From Silurus meridionalis (Eukaryota; Chordata; Actinopteri; Siluriformes; Siluridae), in NCBI RefSeq assembly GCF_014805685.1, contig NC_060885.1, positions 18,466,132 to 18,530,131 of the forward strand: DNA of 64,000 bases, read 5' to 3'. Shown here piece after piece: positions 1 through 12,389 of this stretch; position 1 is the stretch's first letter; the number at the start of each line of letters is the position of its first letter. The position numbers and the translations under genes were made by a program. The notes beneath the pieces are model-generated. The model ran no database searches, was not told the DNA's origin, and saw only the letters and a program-made list of their open reading frames with translations.

Positions 1-2146
1 ATCTGTTTCCTTTATTAATATCTGCATTAGCTTGCAAATGTATTCAATCAGATGAGCTCATCAATCTCCCTTAGATGAATGTGTAAGTAAGAAGAGAAAA
101 GAAAAACTGGCAAAAAAAGATAGGATTTGTGAGAAAAAAATAAATAAAAAAAATAGAGGGAGAGAGAGAGAGAAGAGACAGAGCTGTTACATGCTCAGTG
201 TTTTAGATAAATGGCACAGTTTAAAGTGAACATGCCAGTGTTCAGAGGATTCTGTGTTCACACTGAGGGAAACATTTTGCACTTCTTCTAAGCTGGAGGG
301 GTCTTTCAGATAAATGATCATATCTCATTGTTCTTCAACGTCTGTGAAATTTTGCAGGCAATAAAAGACCATTACTATTCCATTTCTGAGTTTATAGCAC
401 TTAAAACACACAGATGCGTTACGACAAACAGATTTTACTCATAATCTCAGTCCCTGTCCATGGTGATAAGCACAATGAACACCTGTTTCTAGTCATTATT
501 TTTAAAAAGTTAACATTATCCTGCTTTGGTCTCCTCCCATGGAAACATCAAGCATACACACAATGATTATATTTATGTTACTGGGTTTTCATTAAACAGG
601 AGCTTTATGTATTTTTCTTTTTACAAAAATGCCTGCATAAATTGTTTACTGAAAAGGAATCAAATGAATTCATTATTTTGAATTCTTGAATATTTTCTAA
701 AGATGAAAAGCACACTATGAAAGATAACTTAGCAAATCTGACTTTGTAGCTGTGAGTTCAAACCCCTTGATCACCAAGCTGCTGTTTTTGGATTCTTAAG
801 AGTTAATCTCTTCATGTGTCACTTTAAAATAAAGTGTTATTTAAATGAACATTTAGTCTATATCAAGCATTTAAATACTAAAAACAAGTCAAATTTGACA
901 CCAACGGCATATTAACTACCAACAGGTTTATTTTGCTTGTAACTTTTTTCCTTATCCTTATCGAATAATTCTGTTTGGATTATTTCCAAAATCTAACCGG
1001 TTCATTGGTTGGTTATAATGATAATTCTATATAAATTACTTAAGCACGTGTAAGTGAAATATAATGCAATAAAACTAAAATATAATCCAAACTGTAAATA
1101 TACACCGCAGAATTCCATAACACAGAAATTCTGGTTTTTTTGCTGCTACAGCTGATATATAGAGTCTGTCAACACTGCTAATGTGTGCATTCAAATAAGT
1201 TTTATTTAACATTTTACACTTTACATTAAGTTCACTCGATGCAAAAGATGACAGAGTATGTGGGGGTACAGGAGCTTGGCTATTTCCATACCACAGCTGC
1301 ATTAGAAGAACTGCAGGACACTGACAATAAAGGGAAGAGACACAGAATTGACTGGTGCAGGTGCACATCAACCAGGACGTGGAGGAATTTGGTGGTGTTA
1401 GAACAGCATATTTCCTAACACATCAACCATAATTGAATGTCTGCCTTTCCCAATTGGTAATTCAAAATGCCACTTACTCCATTGGTCTGGAAATGAGACT
1501 GCGGCTAAGCTGTGCATCACCTTCTAAAAAGACTTGCAGGCCCTCATCAACCCTAAAGCCTTGAAAACTTTTTCCCATCTGCCAAAAATTAATTGGAAGA
1601 GATGACCAGGACCAGAGGGACCCTGTGTCTGAGGGTCAATTGAGTAAGTGAGCTGAACTAATGAAAGTTAATTTGGCTTTCAGCAATCAATATGTTACAA
1701 GTCTGATTTGTAATTGCTTTTTTTTTTTTTTTTTGGTCTATAGTTAAGCACAGTAGTCTATTTCTTAATGACTGCCAATGCTTATTACGCAACTTCTAGA
1801 AGTATCTCATATAAGTACATGTAGCCTTAAATGATAAGGTAATTACATGTTAGATGGAGGCAACATCAGAATGTTTAAAAAAATGTTTTATACAAGCAGA
1901 TTTTAATTGAATCAATATAGTGGTATCAACATTTAATGTATAAATATCAAAAAAGTACATAATGTTTCTGGTTGAGTAGAGCTCAAATGTGTTTAGCTTT
2001 GCATTATTGATGCACAAACATCAGTATGCTATTATTCGAAACATTTAAACACTGCTGAGGAATCCGTGCTGATTGCATTGCATTTTTATTTATTTATTTT
2101 TTTTACCACAGACATTTTTTCATTCATGTATACTTTATATAAATGA

Positions 2147-2196
<50 letters not shown>

Positions 2197-2752
2197 GAGC
2201 AATTCAGCATTACCAATTCACCTAAATGTTTTTAAGAGGTAAGGAGTAAATCAGAGAACTTGGAAGACGTCAGCACAAACATGGGAAAAAACATACAAAG
2301 AGATTTCAGACTGGGGAGTGACCTGACTTTAGGTCCCAAAAGCTGTAAAGCAGCATCCCTACCCTACATATTCTGCATGACTTTTCACTTAGCAAATTGT
2401 GCAGACATTTTGCAGGATCAATGAATTCCTTTTTTAAGAAGCAAAAAAGAAGAGTCCAAATCTTATTTACTAGCATAAAACACTTCAGATAAGATTATTT
2501 ATACCAACATAGTAAAAACGAACCAAATATAGAAAAAACAAGCAAACCAAGAAGAGTAAGAGTTAAGTTTTTTTTAAATCACAGCACACAACACGATCAC
2601 CTACTGGTATAGCCCCTGGTGGAAGCTGAAACACACAAATTTAAACATAATGACATTGTTTAACTGTGGCTAAAGTAAACCAAATAACACATAATTCCAC
2701 AATAAAACTTTAACAAAGGATGATTCTCCCAGGGGTTATTATTTGTGTGTAC
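1..2752 (-). other. pcdh15 intron (3' part off window)
   Basis: AT-rich intronic sequence downstream of the last exon in the window. It holds an (AC)n tract and a degenerate dispersed repeat, described separately. A stretch near 745-775 (gtgagttcaaacccc, then ccaagctgctg) resembles part of the SINE family at 21885-22050. I see no exon or RNA gene in the rest. Confidence 0.7.
2193..2390 (+). repeat. Degenerate dispersed repeat, copy 1
   Basis: It starts directly after the (AC)n tract with cctaggagcaattcagcat and reads through motifs typical of a very common fish repeat: 'aattcaccta', 'gggaaaaaacatacaaa', 'aaagcagcatccctaccct'. A second diverged copy is at 12945-13145. The class is not certain from sequence alone. 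Confidence 0.45.
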
Positions 2753-2959
2753 CTCCTCTATGTCATTATCAAGGGCAATGATGGCCAGCGGTGCTGTGAG
2801 GTTGGCTCTGCCTGCCACGGTGCCACCCACAGGGGCCGACTCACTGATGAAGCCTTGGTAGGATGGCTGCTGGAAGTACGGTGCCTGGTTGTTTTCGTCT
2901 AACACCTCAATCTGCAAGTCGGCGAACGCAGGCAAAGGGTGGCCGTTATCCTGCTCGGC
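2753..2959 (-). CDS. pcdh15: pcdh15 exon, EC3-EC4 linker and start of EC4
   Basis: 207 bp (69 codons, residues 372-440), phase 0. It starts [20 protein letters not shown], has the linker motif DENNQAPYF, then [15 protein letters not shown] and ends IALDNDIEE, following human [12 protein letters not shown]...DENNQSPYF...VALDKDIED. The donor is GAG/gtacac. The acceptor gcgagcag is preceded by a purine-mixed tract (tatgtgtgtgc) instead of a clean pyrimidine run. The next exon must lie to the left of the window. Confidence 0.95.
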
Positions 2960-4968
2960 CTGCTCGCACACACATATACATATAAGAAAATAAACAATCC
3001 AAGCAAACAAACGCAGCAGGGGTAAATATGCTGTGGCGATGATACCCAGGAAGGTGGACATTTCCGTGTGAAACTGGCAGCTTATGCACAGCTCAGTGGG
3101 AGAACAAGATTCAGCACCACGGAGAGCTGCATAGGGATTAAGTCACAAACATAACCTAACAGCTCACATTGCAAAGAATGTGCATTTATAAAAAAAGAAA
3201 TCAACAATTAGCTCCTTTGATTTGCTGTTATAGATAAATGTTTCATTTAATGGAGAAAGTAGGTGTTTTTGAGCTGTGAGTTTGTCTACGATTTATTTAT
3301 TAAGATTATATACACACATGCCTTGAACATCGCTGACTAAGCCTGTTTTTATGATCGTATTTTAAATGGTTTTCTGAAATATCATGTCTAGTGAGCTTAT
3401 TTTTGCCATATAGCTAACAGTAGCAATAAGGATTAAACATGTGACTTCTGTAAAGACAGCACATGTCTGCTAACAGTGTGTGATAAATTAATTGAAAAAA
3501 CCTGTCCAATTATAGGGAACCATCACTACAAATTAATATAAAGTTAATTTTACTGATCACCTTGAAAACAATGTCCTATAAAAAAAAAAACTCTTCCAGA
3601 ATTAAAATGGAAACCATGTTTCCACAGACATGTACAATCTGTACCAAGGTGTTCTAAAAGTTTTCTAGCAACCTCAGTTAACCCACAAGGAAATCCTGAT
3701 ACGTAAGCCAACACTAATTAGCTGGTTAAAGAGTATTTGATGGCATGTACTGTATGCAGAATCCTGTCAGATTCACGGAAAGTGAATTGGAGCATTAATA
3801 TTTATCTCGTATCCAATAATTTTTAATATAAATGCTTGAGCAGGATTCTGAGTTCAGTAATCATATTTGGTTTTGTACCCAAAAAAGCCAAAACAATATT
3901 TATCTCAGCAGCATATCTAAACATTCTTTACAGAAATGCTCTTTTTTGTCTTATTGCTGGAATTCTAAAAGCATTTGACATGCTGTTTCAGATTTTCTGA
4001 AGTAGCAAATACATAGCATAGCTAGACAAACATGGAAGTAGCACTTTACAGGGCAAACATAATAATTTAACATTTCTAAATAATTCATCGGCTGCTTCTC
4101 GTACAGCAATATGATTTAAGCTTCCTTCGACCTTTTTCCCTCTCTCCATCTGAATTTTGTCATGCCTACAGCTGCTGTTGTGCATTTGTGTGTTTCTTTG
4201 CTATTGAATTTCGTTGCCGGTACTCTTTGCCCTCCTAACAACTTCAAACTCACTTTGCTGTATATCATATAAAAATGTGCTAATATTGATTTAAGCTGAT
4301 GGGAATACAGCCACGCATGTGCCCCCAAATGCCAAATCATGGACACTTATGCACAATGTATGAACCTTTGTGCTTGAAATAATGTTAGCTGTATACATGA
4401 GAATGTCCTGAGGTGAAGACCAAGATTTTTGATATGCAGGAAAAAAAACAAGATTAGTAGAAATCAAAAATATGCAATAAAAAAATATATATACAAAAAA
4501 TATGCTGCTAGACCAAGAGCAGTTTACGAGTTCTCCTATTAAATGCATCATACTCTATTTACTTTTATATTTATTGCCTGACTAATTGATCCTAATCATG
4601 CATAATGAGAATTCGCTCAGAACATGCAAATCCTCTACAAGTGCTGTAATTGATGTAATCTCCTGTAATTATCCTTGGATTGAGTGTGATTGGTCAAGTG
4701 TAAGTGTAAATGCAATTTGATTTAAACTTTATAGTAATCTAAAGTGCTTAAATAGAGTATTAAAATACATGTGTCAATGCTACTGTCATGTAAATGTACA
4801 TGTATAATTTGCACATAGTTCACGTACAATTTGTACTAGATCTTACTCCATGTAGAATCATTAGAACAATGCAGTTAAACGTTAACAAAAATTAGGATAT
4901 TTATAAAATAATGACATTATTTTTAATAGCTAGGACAAGAGAATACACAAGATAAAAGCAGGAATGAC
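2960..4968 (-). other. pcdh15 intron, about 2.0 kb
   Basis: Intron between the 4969-5081 and 2753-2959 exons. It is AT-rich and I recognise no mobile element, exon or RNA gene in it. The short open frames here have no recognisable protein pattern. Confidence 0.7.
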
Positions 4969-5081
4969 CTTGATGACAAGATTGAAACTTTGGTAGAGGT
5001 CTCTCCTAACTGGCTTTAGAAGGCGGAGCTCGGCTGTGGTCTTGTTCAAAGAAAAGAACTCTGGGTAGACCGCTGGCTGTC
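4969..5081 (-). CDS. pcdh15: pcdh15 exon, EC3 C-terminal part
   Basis: 113 bp, completing the split glycine and then residues 335-371. It includes KTTAELRLLKPVRRD and FNLVIK, matching human RTAELSLLEPVNRD and FDLVIK. The acceptor is tcaccttcag/GA. The donor is AAG/gtcatt, which departs from consensus after the GT and may be weak. The exon ends in phase 0. Confidence 0.94.
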
Positions 5082-5202
5082 CTGAAGGTGACAGGAAAGT
5101 GGGCACAAGTGAGAAATACAAATTACCTTTCATAGAACATCTCTAGAAGAAAAAGCAATATTTCTGTTAAGAGTGAAGATTTATAATGCCTTGGATACCT
5201 AC

Positions 5203-5311
5203 CAACCAGTATAAAGTAGAGAATGCCGGGTCGGTCTGATGGAGGCTGAATATTCCTGTCCTGATCCACTGCTCGGATAGGTGGTGACACGTTTAGGGGA
5301 TTCAGTTTACT
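5203..5311 (-). CDS. pcdh15: pcdh15 exon, EC3 N-terminal part
   Basis: 109 bp, residues 298-333 plus one base of a split glycine codon. It encodes [20 protein letters not shown] then ILYFILVG, matching human [20 protein letters not shown] and ILYSILVG. VDQD holds calcium ligands of EC3. The acceptor is cctttttag/AG and the donor TTG/gtaggt. The following intron is only 121 bp. The preceding intron contains a Tc1 element starting 77 bp upstream of the acceptor. Confidence 0.95.
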
Positions 5312-5387
5312 CTAAAAAGGATGGATAAAGAGGTGACAATGAAATTCACCTAAGATTACATTAATCAGAGTCATACATACATACATA

Positions 5388-7000
5388 CAGTGCCCTCCAC
5401 AATTATTGGCACCCCTGTTTAAGATGTGGTCGTGGACTTCAAAAAAATTCTCCTTTTTTTAAAAACAACATAGAACCCAAATGCAAAAAAAGAGAAAAAT
5501 CCAACCTTTCATTTAAGTACATAACTTTGGTGGTAAAAAAAATCATACATTTAGAAAAAAAAAAAACTTGAAATTATGTGTCCCACAATTATTGGCACCC
5601 CTAACAATTCCTCTGAAAAATTTAATTTTTTTTTTTTTTTAATATATTTTTCTGTAGTTGCTAAGGTTGGTCAGGGTATCTAGGGACTTTTAATTAGTAA
5701 TTCATGATTTCCTGTTTCCTGGGGTATAAATATGACGTGACACAGAGGCCTAATTCTCTTACCCATTTGTCAACATGGCAAAGACAAGAGAACACACCAT
5801 TCAAGTAAGGCAGATGTGTGTCGACCTTCATAAGTCAGGCAATGGCTACAAGAAAATAGCCACCGCCTTAACTTGCCGGTATCTACAGTCAGAGGAATCA
5901 TTAAGAAGTTTAAAACAACTGGAACAGTGACAAACAAGGCTGGAAGAGGTCCCAAGTTTATCTTGCCACAACGCACAGTGAGGAGGATGGTAAGAGAAGT
6001 AAAAAAATTTCCCAAGCTCACCGTCACAGAATTGCATCAAAGAGTGGCATCTTGGGGTCACAGAGTCTCCAAAACAACCATCAGACGCTCTCTACATGCC
6101 AACAAGCTGTTTGGGAGGCATGCAAGGAAAAAGCCTTTTCTCACTAACACTCACAAACGTAAACGTCTGGAGTTTGCTAAGCGGTACTGGGACTTCAACT
6201 GGGATCGTGTGCTTTGGTCAGATGAGACTAAGATTGAGCTTTTTGGCAACAAACACTCTAAGTGGGTCTGGCGTAAAACAAAAGATGAGTATGCCGAAAA
6301 GCACCTCATGCCCACCGTGAAGTATGGTGGAGGATCTGTGATGCTGTGGGCCTGTTTCTCTTCCAAAGGCCCTGGGAACCTTGTTAGGGTGCATGGCATT
6401 ATGAACGCTTTGAAGTACCAGGATATTTTAAATAAAAACCTGATGGCCTCTGCCAGAAAGCTGAAGATGGGTCGTCATTGGGTCTTTCAGCAGGATAATG
6501 ATCCAAAACATGTGGCAAAATCTACACAAAAGTGGTTCAGCAGTCACAAACTCAAGGTCCTCCCATGGCCATCTCAGTCCCCAGACCTCAACCCAATCGA
6601 AAACCTGTGGGGCGAGCTAAAGAGAAGAGTGCATAAGAGAGGACCCAGGACACTGGATGATCTAGAAAGATTGTGCAAAGAAGAATGGTCAAAATCCTCT
6701 CTGTGTTCTCCAATCTTGTGAAATGTTATAGGAGGAGATTAAGTGCTGTCTTGTTGGCAAAAGGAGGTTGTACAAAGTATTAACATCAGGGGTGCCAATA
6801 ATTGTGGCACACATGATTTCAAGTTTTGTTTTTTTTTCTAAATGTGTGATTTTTTTACCACCAAAGTAATGTACTTAAATAAAAGGTTGGATTTTTCTCT
6901 TTTTTTGCATTTGGGTTCTATGTTGTTTTAAAAAAGGAGAATTTTTTGAAGTCCACGACCACATCTTAAACAGGGGTGCCAATAATTGTGGAGGGCACTG
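5388..7000 (+). mobile_element. Tc1-family DNA transposon, nearly full length
   Basis: Inverted termini CAGTGCCCTCCACAATTATT and its complement enclose 1,613 bp, flanked by TA on both sides (5386-5387 and 7001-7002). A long inner inverted segment with the 'ggtcgtggacttc' block occurs at both ends. The target was a CATA repeat, still visible on both flanks. The element lies in the intron, antisense to pcdh15. The inside holds a transposase gene with two frameshifts, so the copy is no longer autonomous. Confidence 0.95.
5775..6783 (+). pseudogene. Tc1 transposase, two single-base frameshifts
   Basis: The reading starts at ATG 5775 (MAKTREHTIQVRQMC) and would end at TAA 6781-6783, about 336 residues, the usual Tc1 length. 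The order is helix-turn-helix DNA-binding region, then a DDE catalytic domain with WSDETKIELFG, VFQQDNDPKH and DLNPIENLWGELKRR visible, so all three acidic residues are kept. One base is missing near 5870 (inside the first helix-turn-helix) and one near 6695, in a run of A, after which the frame would meet TGA at 6719-6721. The middle 280 codons are intact, which suggests a fairly recent copy. Confidence 0.93.
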
Positions 7001-9224
7001 TACATACATACAGTAACTTAAACATTAAGGAAATATCAAATCAATCCATGTTTTCTGGATTGATATTTGTTTTACTTTAGTGGACATTCGGTCGACATTG
7101 TTAATGTAGCTAATAAATGCTATGCCTACACATAACTATCTGTTTCCTTTTCCTGCAGCTCTCATTTGGAGCATTCAAAGATATCACAAGGTCAGAACTG
7201 TGGTATTTCTATCCCTATTGGGACATTTGACATACCATAAAAAAAAAAAAAAAACTTTACCTCCCTCACACTCACATGCAAACAAATGGCTGCATTGCTG
7301 ATAAGAAACATACACTCTGCAGAAGGCTTTTATACGAAAGGAAGATTTATCAAAAACAGCAAAAAAAAAAAAAACTAAAGATGATAAAGGATTATTTAAT
7401 TGTAACTTGTTCCTACCTAAGACATTCGAGAACACACAAATCTCCCTAAGAAATAACTTAATATAACACTCTACCTCATAATGTGTGGTTCTCTGCTCTC
7501 TATTTCTAACATATAACTACTGCTACTTAAAGGGACAGCCAATAAAAAAAGAAAAACTATTAAAACAAACAAACAAAAAAAAAACCAACATGAAACGGGG
7601 AAAAATACAAATAGCGTAATGGAACTGCACACTCTCCAATTTAGTTAACACTCCGGAGAGCTTAGTTAATTTCACTGTTTGCTTTTCACAAAAGTTTGTA
7701 GTACTACAAAAAATAAGTAAATTATGGAACCTCACTAACGCTACACAAAAACTCCTCATTCTCTTTCTACAGTCTTCATTTTAATCTGAACTCACAGATA
7801 CACATCATCAAACAAATTTGAAATTTTATTACTGAGGTAATTCAAAATCAACACACACTTACATGTGCACGCAGCAACTGATTAACAAAAAATGAAAACT
7901 AGAGGGTACTGTAGAGGGACGTAGCTGCACTAAAACATGCATAGTGCAGCAAACAGCAGGGTTGAGAGGACAGACTGCCTCATAAACATATCATTTTCAT
8001 GCTTAGCCATCTGCATCAGTTTTCCACAATCTATGATGCACACAAGGAATAACAGTTACTTCTTTTCACTGTGTGTCCCTCTGTTTTCAGCTGGAAGAAG
8101 TCGCACTCTATCTACTCCAGCTCCTGTCCTGAAGCACCACCATCAAGCTCACTGATGGCCATTGAAGGAGTTATGTGTGTTTTCATGTTTTGATGCTTGC
8201 TCTGTTCAGTGCACTTCCCTCTACATTATGTTCTTGTAAAATTTTGTGTTCACTATACACACACACACAAACACACACACAAAAACCCACAAAAAACCCA
8301 CAAAACCACAGTAGAAAATGGATAAACATTACACACTTATTGCCTTGGCATTCATCCAGGCTGGTTGTTTATCTAATAAACACTAACTCACACTGGAGTG
8401 GTGGATGTGCACGACAACGCAATTTAGAAGCTTGAGTATAAGGTGAACTTCAGGTACACTCTTACACAAATCGTTTTTCTTTATTGTATCAAGCAGTAAT
8501 TCCTGTGGACTCCATCCACTACACAATTAAACAAAAGTAAGGTCTGATTTATGCGGCAGCATCCTACACTTCCATTCTTTCTCTTTCCCCCTATGTCTAC
8601 TCTTTATTTTTAACCTGCCATCTGGAATGCTTTGCTTTTGTCTAACCATTGTTCAAAGAGTTCCAACATGTCAAATAAATGTGATCAGCACATATCACAT
8701 TAAAATTTATAATACCTTTAGTTTATGTGGGGTTGGTTTCGGGATATAGTTTTTTTTTTGCAAAAACATTTCGACACTTGCTAATACCAACACTGACCAA
8801 TAACTCTAACAGCTTTAAACAGCATCAGGAATATGGACTATTTTATTAATTTCTGTATATAACGTAGTTGCTGTTTTGTGCTACTAGCAATGATTTTTTT
8901 CCGCTGACTTTTATGTTTAAGATGTTATGTTAAGTTTAATATTTATCTTTAATCTAGAGCATCAGAGCATAAAGGTTGAAAAGAAGTGCAAGTGCCTTAG
9001 TGCTGGCTAAACTGAAGTGCTCTCATCTGCTTCATACTCAATACATTTCTATGCATTCCCTTCACAGCAATTCTTAATGACTCTAGTTCATGCCCTCAGG
9101 CTGCTTGTCCTCATAGTCTCTAATAAAGATAAAATGTCATAAAGATGCTTTATCTGGTTTCATAGATTCTTGTTGTACATTCTCCTGATATTTCACTAAA
9201 AAGCAGTTTGCACTTTACACTGCC

Positions 9225-9475
9225 TAGACCATTATGTGTGAAATCCATGGTATGTCTAAATGAAAGTGGACATCTAACCATCATCCATATATAGGCTAGG
9301 TCTATGTATACTGTAGAATTGAAATTTCTCTTTAATGGAACTAAATGTCCTAAATCTGTTCCAGCACAACAATGTTCCTGTGCACAAACTGACCTACATT
9401 AAGTTTCATTAGCCTGAATCTGACCTCAACTCGTTAATGGCCGTGCCTCAGGTGCCCTCATACTTTCAGCCATAC
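9225..9475 (+). mobile_element. Internally deleted Tc1-like fragment
   Basis: Contains pieces in the order of a known fish Tc1-like family: 'gtggacatctaaccatcatc' near the left, 'ctgttccagcacaacaatg' then 'cctgtgcacaaa' in the middle, 'tgacctcaac' and a right end like 'catactttcagccatacaatg'. The transposase body is missing. The 52184-52660 copy belongs to the same family. Confidence 0.6.
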
Positions 9476-10557
9476 AATGAACATCCAGAAAACAGTTATT
9501 TTGTGTTGTCTGGTCATTAGTGTTATAACAAAATATAAGCTATATATAAAAATTTCAAGAGAACAATGTAAAAATCCTTGGCTGTGTTTTTGTCTCACAA
9601 CTTTACAGCTAGGACTTCAGAAAAAATAGCCAGAATTACCAGAATTTGTGGTTATAATAACATGAGGAAATTGCTTTAATCGTGTTAAAAGGCTTAATGA
9701 TAAAAACAAAGTAAAAAGCTAGGACCTTGTATTCCAAAATATAAAACTCTATATAGATATAAACATATAATTTGATTAAAAATGTTAGCAAGTTGTAAAC
9801 TGTTTAATAGAATGACTGCAGCAATACTTTCACTTTACCATGTATGAATATTTTCATTCATATCATATATTATGTAGTAATATCGATTAATTTAACTCAG
9901 CAAAAGCTGGCCAAGCAGAATGAGAATAATAGTAGTTTGTCATTTTGGCTACTGAAAAGGTTACATAAGTTACAGAAGAGGATGAGAAGATGGTACTTTT
10001 GCTAACTGTTCAACTAGCATGGATAAACCTAAACACCTGACATACTATAGATAATGCAGTCTGTGGTGGATTCATTGTGTCTCAATAATATAATACAATG
10101 CTTACTGCATGTCTGCTTTTCTATAAATGGATTAAACATGCAAAACATTCTCATGGACTTGTTTACATAAAAAAAATTCCAAACGTAATAACTCACATTC
10201 TCTCCCCCAGGATACTGGAGCTTTATGCTGAACTCTAACAAAACATTTTTACTCCCACATGAATAAATCCAACGCAGGTACACAAACAGACATTGCAGCT
10301 TGTCATGGAAGATGGCAGGATAGCCTTTAGCTGTACACTAAATTAGTGGTGTGTGTCTGCAGGTGAGATAAAGTTTAGCATTGCTTAACAATTACTGTTT
10401 GGGGCTGTTTTTTTTTCTCTTACAGTCACTGCCCCATCAGTGACTGATTCTCCAGGTACATACTGTAGCAGTAACTGTTTAAACAGCTGAATGGAAAGGC
10501 AAGCATGTCCCTGCTGAACTCATAGCGGAAGCAGTGTTGCATGGGTCGAGTTCTCAC

Positions 10558-10728
10558 CGGGTCTATGAGTTCAGGAATGACGGCATGGTATGTGACAGGG
10601 CTGCAGTCTCGTGTGTTATTGACCAGAACGCAGGGCAGGAACATGGGACCCAGGTCATCTCCGTCTAGAACATCTAGCGTCAGCGTTGTAGTAGCAGTGT
10701 GCCGGCTGGATGGAAATGGAGCACGATC
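10558..10728 (-). CDS. pcdh15: pcdh15 exon, end of EC2 and EC2-EC3 linker
   Basis: 171 bp (57 codons, residues 241-297), phase 0. It contains [20 protein letters not shown], then [10 protein letters not shown] and the AVIPEL segment, all close to human. DGDDLGP is the calcium-linker motif between EC2 and EC3, in the same variant form as other PCDH15 proteins. The two cysteines of [10 protein letters not shown] are also present in human. The acceptor is ttttgcag/GA and the donor CCG/gtgaga. Confidence 0.96.
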
Positions 10729-11412
10729 CTGCAAAATGTGCAAACATACAAACACAGACAAAAACATCAGCTAAAGTTTATCCTCAATGTTCTGTTCAGA
10801 GCTTAGCAGTGCATTTCATTTATTTTGATTTTATGTCAACACAATTTCATTGCATACTGTACACATATCATCTTCATATCAGCAAAATAATCAATACCTA
10901 CATAAATACACACCTCACTTTTTATAGTGAATCTGTGTTATGCTGTATGCAAGTGTTTGCAATTGAGAAGCAAAAGTAAAATGAATGGGTGATAAAAAGT
11001 CATAATGATTTTATCAGCTTAAAAAAGACAAACAAGTAAGATTTTTATTTTAAAACAAGTGTTATATTAATCAGAATTAAACCAGATCCACACATTTTCA
11101 TTTAAGGAAAATATTTATTTTAAGTCTTAAAAGAACTCTTTTCTGAAATGGTGATGAAGTTTTGTGTGGAAAGAAACAGGAGGAATCTCAGAGCAATAAA
11201 TGACTGCATGATTTTTGGGTTAAGAGTGAGGTAAAAAATAAAAAAATAAAAGCATAGGGAGGGGAAATGGACAAATTTATCCAGTCACCTTTTTAATAAT
11301 TGACTTGTTTCATGTCCTTGCTAAGTGAATTCCAGTAATAGGCACTCTCACCACCTGAAACTTATGAGGCTTTTAAAAAATGTGTCAGCCAACCACCAGA
11401 GGCACACCACCA

Positions 11413-11413
<1 letters not shown>

Positions 11414-11475
<62 letters not shown>
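11414..11475. repeat. (AC)n microsatellite
   Basis: About 31 uninterrupted AC units. Confidence 0.97.
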
Positions 11476-11477
<2 letters not shown>

Positions 11478-11938
11478 GAACATATTTGAAAGCTTTTTGA
11501 ATGTGAGTGAATTTTACATTTCCCTTCCTGTCTGGAGGTATAAGACAGAATCAAAAGCGTGCCATTTTAAATTGAGACTCATGGATCCTGCAGGCAGTCT
11601 GGCATCATATTGAACGAAGGGGTACCCAATCAGTACAGCACACCACTGAGGCTCTTATACAGATGTATGAGTGTGTGAAAAGGCAATGCTGAATAAGTTC
11701 TACTTCTGAATAAATTCTTACAAAACCACAAAACGGATTCGAGCAAAAGATTTGCCACAGCTAGGGGTCCAGAAAAAAAAAGCCCAGAGATCTTAAATTA
11801 CCAACACAAAACCAAACTCCAAAACAGTCAAATGTTTATTAAAACAAAAATAAAAGTTTAACCTGTAGTAAAAATAAGACGTGATCACAATACATGGCAA
11901 TGTATACATATATACATATACATATATACAGTGGTCCC

Positions 11939-12260
11939 CAGAACTCGCTGGGGTTACGTTCTAAAACGTTAGAAAATCCGCAAATGTTGGACCCCCGCAG
12001 CCCCTGTGGTACCTTAGTAAATTTATCTAGACATTATGTCACTTTAATACAATAGTGTTTTTAAAAAAAATTTGTATGAAATTTGTTAGCGAAAACATAG
12101 TTTAAAATGTTATTCCCAACGTTCCTAAACATTCGGTCCCACTGCGGATTCCCGCAAATTTTAAGATAATTTGCAACTTGCTGTTAGTTAGGTTCCAAAT
12201 AACAACCAGCAAATTTTCTGAGCCGCGAGTTCCAAACTGCAAATTATTGGGCGTTGACTG
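11939..12260. mobile_element. pogo/Tigger-like MITE
   Basis: 322 bp flanked by TA. The left end reads CAGTGGTCCCCAGAACTCGC and the right end GGGCGTTGACTG. Inner blocks (agaaaatccgcaaatg at the left, gcgagttccaaactgcaaat at the right) are diverged inverted counterparts. There is no coding capacity. Confidence 0.6.
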
Positions 12261-12267
12261 TATATAC

Positions 12268-12319
<52 letters not shown>

Positions 12320-12367
12320 GTATACAGTCAATAATTTGCAGTTTGGAACTCGCGGCTCAGAAAATTT
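12211..12367. repeat. Palindrome of MITE end around (TA)n
   Basis: The last ~50 bp of the MITE (aaattttctgagccgcgagt, then tccaaactgcaaattattg) are repeated in reverse complement at about 12316-12367, with a pure TA tract (about 12271-12315) as spacer. The left arm has seven bases (GGCGTTG) that the right arm lacks. The whole should form a hairpin or cruciform. Confidence 0.9.
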
Positions 12368-12389
12368 GATGGCCTGTGTAAGTATGGGC

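Larger units (their letters stand above)
5312..10557 (-). other. pcdh15 intron, about 5.2 kb
   Basis: Intron between the 10558-10728 and 5203-5311 exons. It holds a Tc1 element (5388-7000) and a small Tc1-derived fragment (about 9225-9475). The stretches 7001-9220 and 9480-10557 are AT-rich, with a short impure CA tract near 8258-8300. I see nothing else in them. Confidence 0.7.

Noticed and set aside
1075..1371. 98-codon minus-strand frame
   Set aside because: Not similar to pcdh15 in a place where the next exon could lie, no splice signals in frame and no recognisable motif.
7937..8435. Two plus-strand frames near 8 kb
   Set aside because: Composition follows CA-rich and AT-rich DNA; no motif, and no support from neighbouring sequence.
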